Shown here piece after piece: positions 54,504-64,000 of a stretch of 64,000 nucleotides of DNA (positions within the stretch are counted from its first letter, which is position 1; each line of letters opens with the position of its first letter). Made by a program: the position numbers and the translations under genes. The notes beneath the pieces are model-generated. The model was not told the DNA's origin. It saw only the letters and a list, made by a program, of their open reading frames with translations, and made no database searches. The stretch spans positions 1,290,501-1,354,500 of the forward strand of contig LR746270.1 in assembly GCA_902729315.2 (NCBI GenBank). The letters run 5' to 3'. This stretch comes from Spirodela intermedia. Its lineage: Eukaryota; Streptophyta; Magnoliopsida; Alismatales; Araceae.

Positions 54504-54539
<36 letters not shown>

Positions 54540-54581
54540 TTTGTGCCTTCTATTTGTGCAGTTGGGTTCCTCTGCAAGGTG

Positions 54582-54800
54582 ATGAATTGGAGGGGCGTCT
54601 TCTTCGTGCTTCTGCTGGTGGTGGGAGAAGCACCGGTTTGGGCGCGGTGGGAGAGGTGGCGGCGACTGGAGGGCACTGGGCAGCGCGGGGAGACGTTACC
54701 GGCGGCGCGGTTGGATGCCGGCGGCGGCGGCGGCGGCAACATGGTTTATGGGGCGTCGGCGAGGAGGGTGCCGCAGGGCGCCAACCCGCTCCACAACTGA
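54582..54800 (+). CDS. CLE-family signalling peptide precursor (Ala at position 7)
   Basis: Single-exon precursor of 72 aa. Residues 1-21 are a clear secretory signal (MNWRGVFFVLLLVVGEAPVW then Ala). The middle is variable, Arg- and Gly-rich, with six Gly in a row. The C-terminus ends exactly with a CLE dodecapeptide, RRVPQGANPLHN, followed by the stop codon, as in CLV3/ESR-related precursors. By family the peptide is cut out, secreted and perceived by CLV1/BAM-type receptor kinases to control meristem or vascular fate. Position 4 Pro, 6 Gly, 9 Pro, 10 Leu, 11 His and 12 Asn are canonical. Position 7, usually Pro modified to arabinosylated hydroxyproline, is Ala. ATG 54582 is chosen over an in-frame upstream Met at 54543 because it starts the signal peptide. 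Which CLE orthologue this is cannot be told. Confidence 0.88.
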   Translation: MNWRGVFFVLLLVVGEAPVWARWERWRRLEGTGQRGETLPAARLDAGGGGGGNMVYGASARRVPQGANPLHN

Positions 54801-54899
54801 CCTGCGTGGCCGGAGCAGGCAGAGTTGGCTAGTGAGAGAGCGTCAGTCGTAGGGATGATGATGTCCTCCTCCTGCCCCTCCGCTTCCACCTGACGCCTA

Positions 54900-55189
54900 G
54901 AGGTCCCCAACTCTATGTATCAAACTATTATTATGGCACGACGAGTCCCCAAAGACTATGAGGTATCTGCCTCTCTTATCTCTCTTACTCAGTATATATA
55001 TAAACGCAGTGACTTCAGCACTTCGAAGCCTAACTACGTAGAAACTCAGTCTCAATCGCCCGTTCTACGTACATACGTGATGGATTAAGAACTCTCAAGA
55101 CAAACTATGAAGCTGCTCTCTTACTCTCTCAACCCCTCACTCTATATATACATTCATTATGAATCACGAACTCCAAAGACTACGAAGAT

Positions 55190-55235
<46 letters not shown>

Positions 55236-55386
55236 AACCGGGAATCAGGAGATGCGAAGTCCGCGTCTCCATCAGTCAGTCAATAGGAGCTCTCTGTATC
55301 TCTACCAGTCCAAAGACTGACTATAAAAACTCCCTCTCTCTCTCTCACTCTCTCTGAATTGGGAGCTCCAAAGACTGTGGGGGAAG

Positions 55387-55430
<44 letters not shown>
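54900..55430. repeat. Degenerate array of GAACTCCAAAGACTA-type units
   Basis: Five related units near 54940, 55088, 55165, 55300 and 55360. Each has a core like GA-CTCCAAAGACTATGAAG followed by a CT run (GCTCTCTCT). Spacing varies between about 60 and 150 bp. Confidence 0.65.
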
Positions 55431-55434
<4 letters not shown>

Positions 55435-55835
55435 CTATCTCTAGAGCAGTGCAATGGCTGTACGTTTCCCCTTCCGGACTTCCCCACCTGGAAGACGAGG
55501 TAGAAACGAGGGTCAGTGACGACCGCGACCCAGGCAGCGTCTTTTTGCGGGCTTTAATAGTTTGATAGGACTACTTACGCGCAACGGACGTAAGCAGTCG
55601 AGTCCCTCCCCCCACTCCATCACCCCAAGGGACAAGAACGACTATTCCCATCGCTGATTCCAATGCCGACCCCTCTCCCTTCCCGAGGACCGCCTAAATA
55701 TCAGGAAAACACCCCACCCTCTTCTACCCTCTCCATCTCTATAAACTTCACAAGAGTCGGCTCTCTCTCAATATCAGGAAAAGACCCCCCCATCAGAGCA
55801 ATCACGAGCCCAACTCAGAGGCCTCCAACTTCTTC

Positions 55836-55841
<6 letters not shown>

Positions 55842-55873
<32 letters not shown>
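55842..55873. repeat. (CT)n microsatellite
   Basis: CT run downstream of the A/B-barrel gene's 3' end. Confidence 0.9.
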
Positions 55874-55874
<1 letters not shown>

Positions 55875-56073
55875 CTCTATATGTATCTGGGCTTGGATGG
55901 GATTCGGCATGGGGATTTGGGCTTGGGAGGGGAGGGGGGAGACAGAGGGGGTGCAGCAGTAAAGGAGAGCTTTCGCTTCAAGCTGCCATCGTTTACTGGC
56001 GAATTAAATGAGACAAAAGAGGGGAAGGGATGATGATAGACGTACAGCGAGGGCGGTGTCGGAGGCGGGCGCT

Positions 56074-59000
56074 TCACATCACGTCAGTGCCCACAGGGTC
56101 CACCGCGAAATGCACAGCGAGGGCCTTCCTTGTTATCGGCTGCAGTTTCCCCCTCCACATCTGCCCATGAAAACACCCAACCCAGTGAAGCTCTCCTCTG
56201 CGGTGGAGATGGACGGAGGCAGAGGGCGAGATGGGCTCACCTCCTTGTAGTCGGAGCACCCCCTGAAGCTCTCCAAGGCCTCCGCTGCACAAGTCAATGG
56301 CCCAGTCCGAGAATATACACACGGGTAGGAGGAGAACAGAAGAGGTGAGATGCTCTTTCTTCTTACCGGACGGGAAGCGTATGACCGCCCCGTGGGTGTA
56401 CTCACCGGCTCTCGGGCTGAAATTAGAACCTGACAGGGACGGAGAGGAGAAATCAGAGCTATACAGAATTCGAGACCCAAAAGGGTCTTTGAAATACCGT
56501 GGGTTGCCTGCACGATCAACCAGCTGAACTTGTCGATGAGAGCTTGGAGGGCGGCCACGGCATCGTCCACAGCATCATCAAGAGCGTGCTCGACGACGGA
56601 GAACAGAAGAACGAACTCAACTCCGTAGTTGAATTCCTGTTCCGACAAAGAATGTCGCATTTTAGCACTGAACGAGCATTCCAAAGTTTTGGAAAAAAGT
56701 CAAAAGGACTGTCGGCGGACCTCTCCCCTCCGAAATATGGGCAGGATGTCGTCCTCTACCTCCGATTCGTAGTCCACTGAGATTGAATCCTAGAAAAAGT
56801 AAACCGTAGGGATCAGTGAGCGGAACAGGGTTGAATGATGCCACTCACAAGACAAAACTTCTAAAGGAAATGGTGCCTTGGTGATTACATGTTAGGGCGT
56901 ACATAGCATTGTGGCATCACATACTCGTCAAGAACTCCCAGGTAGCCGGAGTTTCCATAGAAGTTTCTCAGATCTTCCTTCTTATGAAAGCGCATGTATA
57001 TTGCATGGGTAAAGCCATCAGCATTTGCATCTACAATACGGCCTGCGATGTCGGAGACATAAGGTAAACTTTAGGAAATGAGAGAATTATGCTTTGTTCA
57101 TTCAATTTAAATTAAATTTACACCGAACAGAGTAGGCCCGTTTATAGTAAAATGAGGTTAAACTTATAAACCATATTGCGTCATTCACATGTATATACCG
57201 ATCATTAGGCTTTGTTATATGGAGAACATGATTGAGATGGATGCAGCGCAAGAGCACCTGTCATCTCTGAGACCATTCTAAACCTCAAGTTTATTTATAC
57301 GATAACCAGTAAGTTTTTACTTAGTATCAGTTATACATGGAAAATACACATATAAGCATGTTCAGTATCATAAAGGAAAATCGTGTATCAGTGAAAATCA
57401 TCATAGCATATGTAGTTCAAATCTCTTATCATCAATGGATCATCTAGCCAGTGAATGATTCTTTTGGGTAGTTTATATACACAACTGTGACGTATGCATA
57501 ATTATTTAGAGTTAAAGTGAATATGTCAATAATGAAAAAAAGCAGAGTGAACCCCATACTACTAAATAAAAAGAACCAACGAGAAAAAAAAAAGAGAGAC
57601 ATGAAGCCCTTGCACAAAATCCAAGTGAATAAACATGGGAAGAGATACAAAAAAAAAAAAAAGTAGAGAAAAGAAGACTACCAACTGAAGCAATGACAAA
57701 GGTTGCTCTAGTAAGGAAAGAATACCAAGAGAAAAATTAATAAGAAGACAATGGAATGGAAAAAAATGGTGAATGGTAAATGGTAAAAACTTCATTTTAA
57801 ACTGGGGTGCTCGCAATCTTGCCACAGTTTTAGAATCTCAAATTTTCAATGTTAAGCAGTAACCTTCTGTTGATTGCCATCAAATCACACATTCCTGAAA
57901 AGAGACAAGGAAAAAACTTGAAAATCGAGCCCATTTTCACATTGTTTATCAGCTGCATAGGCGTCACACCAAAACCGAAAATTGTAAAATATATCTGCTA
58001 TTGAGCAGTGGCTTCTCTGCACTCCTGCCACTGGGACTTTAACAGTGTTCGTGCAGTGCTTTTTTCCGTGGAAAATGGCAATTCATTCAGTTTTGTTCAA
58101 CAACTCGCTTCTGAAATAAATTCGTACAGAAAAATCTACTTATTTCAATGCAAAAAATGAGAGGAGATCAGAAACAAAGCGGGTAACAATGTGACACGTC
58201 CAATAAAACTGTCGGAAAATGCTATTAAACGGTGAAAATATCCTTACCAAGTGATATTGCAAGAACTCCCCGCATTTGATACTGCGATGTATATAGATAA
58301 TCGAGCATGTTCTTCTCTTCCTCCTCTGATATTTCTGACTTTGCTTTTAAAAGGTATATGTGTTCCACAATATTTCTGGCACATTAAGAACGGAATACTG
58401 GTCATTAATCGAACTTTTGTACCTATAACTTGAATCTGACATTAAATCGTATGTCTTGGGTATGGAAGCATGACTTGTTGAAGATAGGAAGTGATCTTCC
58501 CTAAGTAATTTTATAATACATTAAAAAACATGCATCGGTCTGATGACTTTCACTGAACATATTTTATGGAAGGAATGCTTGCTTCAGGGTAAGCAACAAA
58601 TCAGAGAGATATAACTGTGAACAACAGAAGAGACAGAATATCTTTATGAGTAGAAAATATATAAGGTATACGTTTCAGAGAACAATAGACATCATTTAAA
58701 ATTAGAAAAGGAAAATATGTTCGAGTATCAATAAATAATAATCAATGCATCCTACTAACCTGGAAACTAGCCATAGGAACTAAACACCACCTACACTTTC
58801 AAAAACTTCATAAAAATGAAAAAATACATGTACATTTTTTTCGTAACTTTCACCCGAGTTTCTGTGACACTTGCTACTTGAAAAAAAATATAAACCCTTC
58901 ACCTAAAGAAGAAATTACCGCATGTAAATGATCCACGTATATACCCACGGAAGAAACGGTCCTAATGATCTTAACAATATTAGTACTTTCGATTGAACAA

Positions 59001-60117
59001 AGTTACTGTATGTTGAAGAGTCAGCAAGTTTTAACGATTAATTGAACAGGTCGAACTCGGTTTTTAAGAACCAGGGTTTGGCTGAAATTTTAATTTACAG
59101 TAGACATACCAAGTTTCGAATAACAATAAATCACAGAACAGTTAGGTGCATTGGTGTCCTAATGAAAAAGATTAATGTAGTCAACGAAACCTCCAGGACT
59201 GTAGCCAGTGCTTCGAATAAAAGGATCAGTAAAATTAGCTACGGGTTTCCTCTGTTATTATTTTGTTCCCTTCAGACATAATTAAAATTTCATATAGAAA
59301 AATATAGTCAAACATATGGCATATAAAAACAGAAATAAAAAATAGCAAAGGAGTACGAAATGCTACCTCTTCTTCACGAAACCTCTGGTAATCGAATCAG
59401 CATTCGAATTCAATGCACTGCGAACTAAAATATTCCTGTATTGGCAATTCAGCGGCCAGAAAGCCTCCTTTCGCTCCCTGAAAAAGCTGAAGGCTGAAAA
59501 GAAATATGAAGTCACGGAGTGATAAAGGAGACGAATAGTGCGGAGGCAAGTGATCGTTCTTCCACGATGTTTACGCGTTCGCCGGTATCGGTTTTCTGGT
59601 ATCTCAAACGAAGTATCACGCAATTGCACGATCATTAAGAACGAAGAACGTAAGGTATCCTAGTCAAATAGGAACGGAAAACCGAATATAGAATGCAGAA
59701 AGGAAAAGAAAGAAGAAAATCGATGCAGAAGAGGCGAGGAAACATCACAATTGAGGCTCACCTCGGAAGAGTAATCTCCTGCACGGACGGAGACGTCGAG
59801 ACGTACAAAGCCCGGAGCCGCGGGGATTGGTCCCAACGAGAGGCAGGAGCTCCCCGTGCAGAGTGGAGGTGGGAAGCGACTGGCCATACGCGAGCATTTT
59901 GGGGAGAGAGAGAGAGAGAGAGAGGGGGAGATCGTCTGCACAAAGGGGGAGATTCTATACGGTTCCTTCTGCTTCGGTTTATCCCGCGCTCCCCCCGCCT
60001 TCCTCCACCTCCTCCCCCCCACGATCCCAGCCCCAGCTTCGTGGTGGGAAGCCGAGCAAACGGGTGGCCGTGGAAAAATATCACGGGCGGGGTCGTGCAT
60101 GTTTTGATATACATCAT
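56074..60117 (-). CDS. Stress-response A/B-barrel (Dabb) protein, two domains, probably organellar
   Basis: Member of the dimeric alpha/beta-barrel stress protein family (UP3/DABB1-like); biochemical role unsettled. Exons: 59762-60117, 59367-59477, 58248-58375, 56903-57042, 56721-56789, 56498-56636, 56367-56429, 56241-56284, 56074-56160 (378 aa). First domain: IVEHIYLLKAKSEISEEEEK, LDYLYTSQYQMRGVLAISLG, FTHAIYMRFHKKEDLRNFY, LGVLDEYVMP. Linker VDYESEVEDDILPIFRRGEE. Second domain: FNYGVEFVLLFSVVEHALDD, LIVQATHGSNFSP, YTHGAVIRFPS, HFAVDPVGTDVM. The start is the weak point. The donor at 59761 is in phase only with the frame opening at Met 60117; the frame beginning M-A-S-R-F-P at 59887, which looks like a transit peptide, would not join exon 2 in frame. 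Exon 1 is Arg/Ser-rich with a short CT tract. Confidence 0.85.
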
Positions 60118-60429
60118 CTTACCCTAACAATTAACTAATTTTAATTGTACCTCCCTCACCTTATAAATCACGCGAGGATCTCTCATCCCCTCTAATTACG
60201 CTCAAATCAATGGATTCTCATGGCGCTTAACGCATGTAAGACGAAGTCCAAGCCCACCGACCACCAGCTCATTGATGAGCTTTCTTCGACTTTATTGAAA
60301 ATCCATTCTTAAGTCTTCGAAATCGGTTTATTGAAATGATGGTTGGATAATCGAACAGAGCGAAGACGCCCATGAGAAGCAACACAAAAGGGCCGTCAAA
60401 ACACGAACACGAAGTTTTCAAGATTCCCG
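60118..60429. other. Short intergenic region upstream of the A/B-barrel gene
   Basis: 312 bp. A TTTATAAGG sequence on the minus strand near 60160 could be a TATA box for the A/B-barrel gene, which would place transcription start just upstream of Met 60117. The left part is 3' flank of the C2 gene. Confidence 0.35.
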
Positions 60430-63400
60430 TCACCCGCCGTACGTCTCCTCCTCGTAGCTCTGGCGTTGACCGCCCTACAGAGAAGAAGAAGCAGAAGAAG
60501 AAGAAGATAGAGGGGTGCAGCATTAATCAGTCCTATTAGTTGAATTTGTGAAGCAAAACAATGTGTATGAAATGACTTGTGAAGTTTTTAGCTTTTATTT
60601 TTTTTTCAGGTGCCATGAATGATGTCCCGTTATTGCGCCGACATGCAAAAAAGTCAACGAGTATGGACTAAATCATTTTGTATACTATTTTTTGCTCATC
60701 ATTTTGAGGTGGGATTTATCGTAATAATATGGTGTTTATACTTATTTTCAATTATATAGTTTGTTTAATGATATAATATTATGGTTGTGAATGAGACTAA
60801 TTTCAGGCATGACTTTAGCATATATATAGACAAATAAGAAATATGACTTTAGCATATTTCAGGGATTAAGAGAGGCACCTCTGGTTTGAAAGTGAGGCCG
60901 AGTTTAATCTCCCCGCAGTACTCTTGATCCTTGACCACACGATAAATAGTGGGAGGGAGGCTACCTTCGATGAACAATGGTTCTAGAGGAATCCTGAAAC
61001 AGTAACGCAAGGTTGACACGAGAGCACATGGAATTATTGACTAAAAAAAAGAAAAGTGAGAAATATGAATTCATTGCATCCAAAAGAGTGCTAAAAGTAA
61101 ATTAATCAATGATGATGCAAATGGTATAATAATTTTTAATTCTATTTTTAAAAATATTTGGAGACAAAATAAAAGGTATAGATATAATTACTCGGTAAAA
61201 TACTCACGTTGCTTCGCCCACAAAATCATCCTCTGTGCCAGTGTCACTGTCCATGAGCTTGATAGTGAACTCAGAAACACCATCAGAAATAGTGAAAACA
61301 AAGGTTTCATTCCATTCTGGATCAGACCCTTTACCTATCATAAATGGAAATCACACACAATAAAATAAGATAGATCTTAAGATGCAATTTCCAAGTTTAG
61401 TAAGGCATTACCTACATAAAATTGCAACTGGCCATTAGCCTAGAAAATTAATGATGACAAAAATTGAATTTGCATTGTTTCAGAAGTGAACTCTATACAT
61501 TTTTATTTTTATTTTTGACACTATTTTCTCTATTTACAAAAATTGATCTTTGTTTGTGTGATGATGATGATGTGATACAAAATTTATCTATGGTGACGAT
61601 TTATATGAAATGAAAAGCTAGAAAGACGTTACTTTTATTGTCCATCAAACTTGAAACTTGTTGGCGATACATAGTGATCTATGTGACTTCTATAAGACTA
61701 CTCTAGTGTGTCTCCTTACATACAATTGACTTTATAGACTTAGTCATGTGCACAAGACAAGAGTTAACATGGGCCATCTATGCAATAATTTCTTAACCAA
61801 TTTTCCTTTTATTTAATGTGAGACTATTCTAAATATTGTCAAGCCCTGTTCCATTGATGAGCATATAAACTCAGGTCATATGGTTTCATAATTGAAGAAA
61901 AAAAGTATTCATCATATATAAGACAAAAGGCAAATCCCATCAATCTGGGCATGCAAGGACGTGAAAAATAAGAACCTTTCGTTTGATTGTAATTTTTCGC
62001 TAAGTAATTAGTGCTATCTTTCTCGATGGACAATCTAGTGTGCAGTAGTTTAATTTATAGCCTATTCATATTATGTTCCTAAAGAGGCTACAGCTTTGTT
62101 AGCTTGTGATACATTTTCTTTTAGAATGGTGTGATTACAAGGCATAAAAGATGATTTGTTATGCCCAACGTGAAATGAGGGGTTAATGGTACCATATCAA
62201 CGTAAAAAAAATCTAGATTTAATTTTTTCCCAGATTGTGAGGCTCATCTATAATTTTTTCAATGTTTTTCCATATGTAATCATCATGGCATGGTCTTGGA
62301 TTAGAAAGAATAAGCAAGTTTCAAATGGTGAATGTAAAATCTACCATATTCGTTTCACAAAACATTTCAAAAATTCATTTAGTATTGACAAAAATGCTAG
62401 CTAGACAATCTATTGTAACATATCCTATTGATACCTAAACAAGTCCAGTAAATGAAAACTAGTGATATGATCAACAAAAACAAAAGATAATAATTAATAT
62501 GAGAGCTTGAAATATAAACCTGATGCAACACTGCTTCTTTGTTCTTGAGTGCGGCATATGAGTATCGCATAAGGGTCCATGTTGGCTGATATGAAGAATA
62601 TCTCAAATACATCAAAATAGTATACGGATTAAAAGTTTTTTTAAAATAAATAAAAAAAGAGCGTGGAAGCTCGTTGCAAGGCAAAAATCATTGACACATA
62701 ATTAATACGGTGTTTCTAAGAAATATTTGAACATTAAGTACATCGGTGTATGCAATAAGTACGATTGCAATTCAGAATAAAATATTTGACAATTTATATC
62801 CTCATGAGAAGAGAGTAACCTTTTCCTAAATAAGGCACATCGCAACGAAAACATGAAGCATGGTGTCTTGATAAATCTTAGACTGATGAAAATCACTCAA
62901 TTTATGTTTATTTATAAAGTAGAAATAAAGAACATTATCGGGTGTAATTTTGGGATCATGATTCTTTGGAAACTAAGCATAATTAAAATGGAACCGCGTG
63001 GAAATGAACCTTGAGGAGCATTAAAGAAAGTTCAGAAAATTTGATGAAATTACGCCCCAACAAAAACAATGGTTTTCCTGATCGATTACCTTCTCGCGGA
63101 TAGATCCGTGAGCATTATGGTTATAGGACTTGTGGGAGGAGAAGGGAAATGAGGAAAAAAGTGACTGTTCCAAATACTCTGGTGAAGAATGACAGATCTG
63201 GATCTCAAATTGAGGCTATAGGCGCAGAAAAAGGATGAATGCTAAGCCAGATTAGCGAAAACTGTGAAATCAGGAAGAAGACAAAACAAAGATGCGAATT
63301 CCATATCGGTCGCTAAGTTCCGCGATTCATAGGCAATAGAAGATCGGCAAAAGCTCTGAAGATCGGAGGCAAGAGAGGGATGAAGATGGGACTTACTGAG

Positions 63401-63463
63401 GAAATCGGTGTCCTCGAGACCCTTCGCCCCGACGAGGAGCACTTCCAGAGTCCCTCTCGTCAT
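60430..63463 (-). CDS. Small C2-domain protein, elicitor-responsive protein 3 (ERG3) type
   Basis: Single C2-domain protein of 139 aa; relatives bind phospholipid in a calcium-dependent way and move to the plasma membrane on elicitor treatment, or occur in phloem sap (PP16 type). Five exons: 63397-63463, 62520-62585, 61208-61334, 60879-60993, 60430-60474. Sequence landmarks: MTRGTLEVLLVGAKGLEDTD (first strand and loop), NMDPYAILICRTQEQRSS, GKGSDPEWNETFVF, KLMDSDTGTEDDFVGEA (calcium loop 3, rich in Asp), LPPTIYRVVKDQEYCGEIKL, and the short acidic tail SYEEETYGG. Asp residues of loops 1 and 3 are kept, so calcium binding is plausible. Intron 2 is about 1.2 kb with nothing else recognised. Confidence 0.93.
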
Positions 63464-64000
63464 CTCTCCCTTCCTCGCAGGACTGGATCAAACCAGACCC
63501 TCCCTCCCCTCTCCGCCAACGCTCCCTCGGCGATCGATCGCGACCGAAAGGAGACCAAGAGCGCGATCGCGTAAATCCCAACTGATATACGAAAATCGAA
63601 GCAAGACTACACGGGAGCAAGATCAGATGAGGGTTTTCTTCCCCGTATTTACATGCACAGCCGCCGCCGGTGGATCAGGTCGCTCCGGCCAACGGGCCTT
63701 GCTTGGCTCGACGTCTACACCTCATCAATGTCGCCGTTGACGCGCTTCTGGAGGCCGAAAGCTCGCACGAAGACCTGAGAATGCATCGAAATAAAAATTG
63801 CCACTTAATTTGTATTAGATGCCGGGAATCTATTTAAAGTTGTATTAATTTAAAAAATAAATGTGTAGGTTGTGTAACCGTCGTGACCCGGTGGTAGAAT
63901 GAGAAATGTCTAAAATACCCACGAGGAGAGCAGTATTGTTTCCCGCTTTGTTGCGGCGTAAGGCGGGAAGTTCAAAATTCCCACATTAATCGCTCGTCGA
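63464..64000. other. Upstream flank of the C2 gene, window end
   Basis: 5' leader and promoter of the C2 gene, GC-rich to about 63770 and then AT-rich. Open frames in 63380-63740 on both strands match no family. Confidence 0.45.

Larger units (their letters stand above)
53296..54581. other. Intergenic region upstream of the CLE gene
   Basis: Holds the F-box tail duplicate (53330-53457), a (CT)n tract at about 53805-53838, and AT-rich DNA. From about 54150 to 54540 there is CLE promoter/leader sequence ending in a CT-rich run (54505-54541). No other gene seen. Confidence 0.55.
54801..56073. other. Intergenic region downstream of CLE, rich in CT repeats
   Basis: Degenerate repeat array at about 54900-55430 (listed apart), CT runs at about 55193-55220, 55389-55429 and 55842-55873. 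Between them are CT-rich frames without family resemblance. Confidence 0.55.

Noticed and set aside
58248-58375. Apparent one-base insertion breaking SEISEEEEK in the A/B-barrel gene.
   Set aside because: It came from my misreading across a line break. The translated frame over 58251-58433 on the opposite strand fixes the order of bases and restores the intact frame.
61428-61442. Short segment on minus reading ANGQLQF between C2 exons 2 and 3, flanked by AG and GT.
   Set aside because: Joining it to exon 2 in phase gives an immediate stop, and exon 3 follows exon 2 directly with the family sequence.

Overview
This window is nuclear DNA from a flowering plant. The reasons are plant-only gene families (remorin, a CLE peptide, an HIPP-type HMA protein, two-domain A/B-barrel stress protein), transit-peptide-like extensions, many short exons with GT-AG introns, dense (GA)n/(CT)n microsatellites, and repeated TGGGCC/T (site II) and TTTAGGG (telo-box) promoter motifs. 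I cannot place the species; GC-rich exons next to AT-rich introns fit several angiosperm lineages.

Layout, left to right: two tandem glutathione peroxidase genes on the minus strand (10-1741 and 3405-6449); an aminoalcohol phosphotransferase (AAPT) with 18 coding exons on minus (7516-14510); divergent from it, a five-zinc-knuckle protein on plus (15789-18591); a short HMA/HIPP-like protein on plus (19181-19725); tRNA adenosine deaminase TAD1 on minus (20588-24536); divergent from it, a remorin on plus (25901-27133); a DDX6/DHH1-class DEAD-box helicase on minus (28681-35215); divergent from it, a tetraspanin of the TET10 type on plus (36270-40795); converging on it, a second, RH33-like DEAD-box helicase on minus (41218-48916); an F-box/LRR gene on plus (52251-53295) followed by a decayed copy of its own tail; a CLE peptide gene on plus (54582-54800); a stress-response A/B-barrel gene on minus (56074-60117); and a small C2-domain protein on minus (60430-63463).

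The genes are single-copy housekeeping or signalling genes and do not form one pathway. Two themes recur: lipid/redox membrane biology (peroxidases, AAPT, remorin, tetraspanin, C2 protein) and RNA metabolism (two helicases, TAD1, zinc-knuckle protein). Three divergent pairs probably share promoters rich in site II motifs. No CRISPR, operon, tRNA, rRNA or intact transposon was seen.

The most notable points are: (1) the left peroxidase has Glu in place of the catalytic-tetrad Gln, and its presequence is out of frame; (2) the tetraspanin gene has a likely U12-type intron with no usable AG acceptor and a second intron that needs a GA donor; (3) the CLE peptide has Ala at position 7, the usual hydroxyproline; (4) a roughly 200-bp-armed inverted repeat lies in a tetraspanin intron; (5) AAPT has a 10-nt micro-exon; (6) the HIPP-like protein has lost both metal-binding cysteines and the prenylation box. 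Exon boundaries were set by hand from splice signals and family alignments remembered from plant orthologues; every multi-exon total given is a multiple of three.
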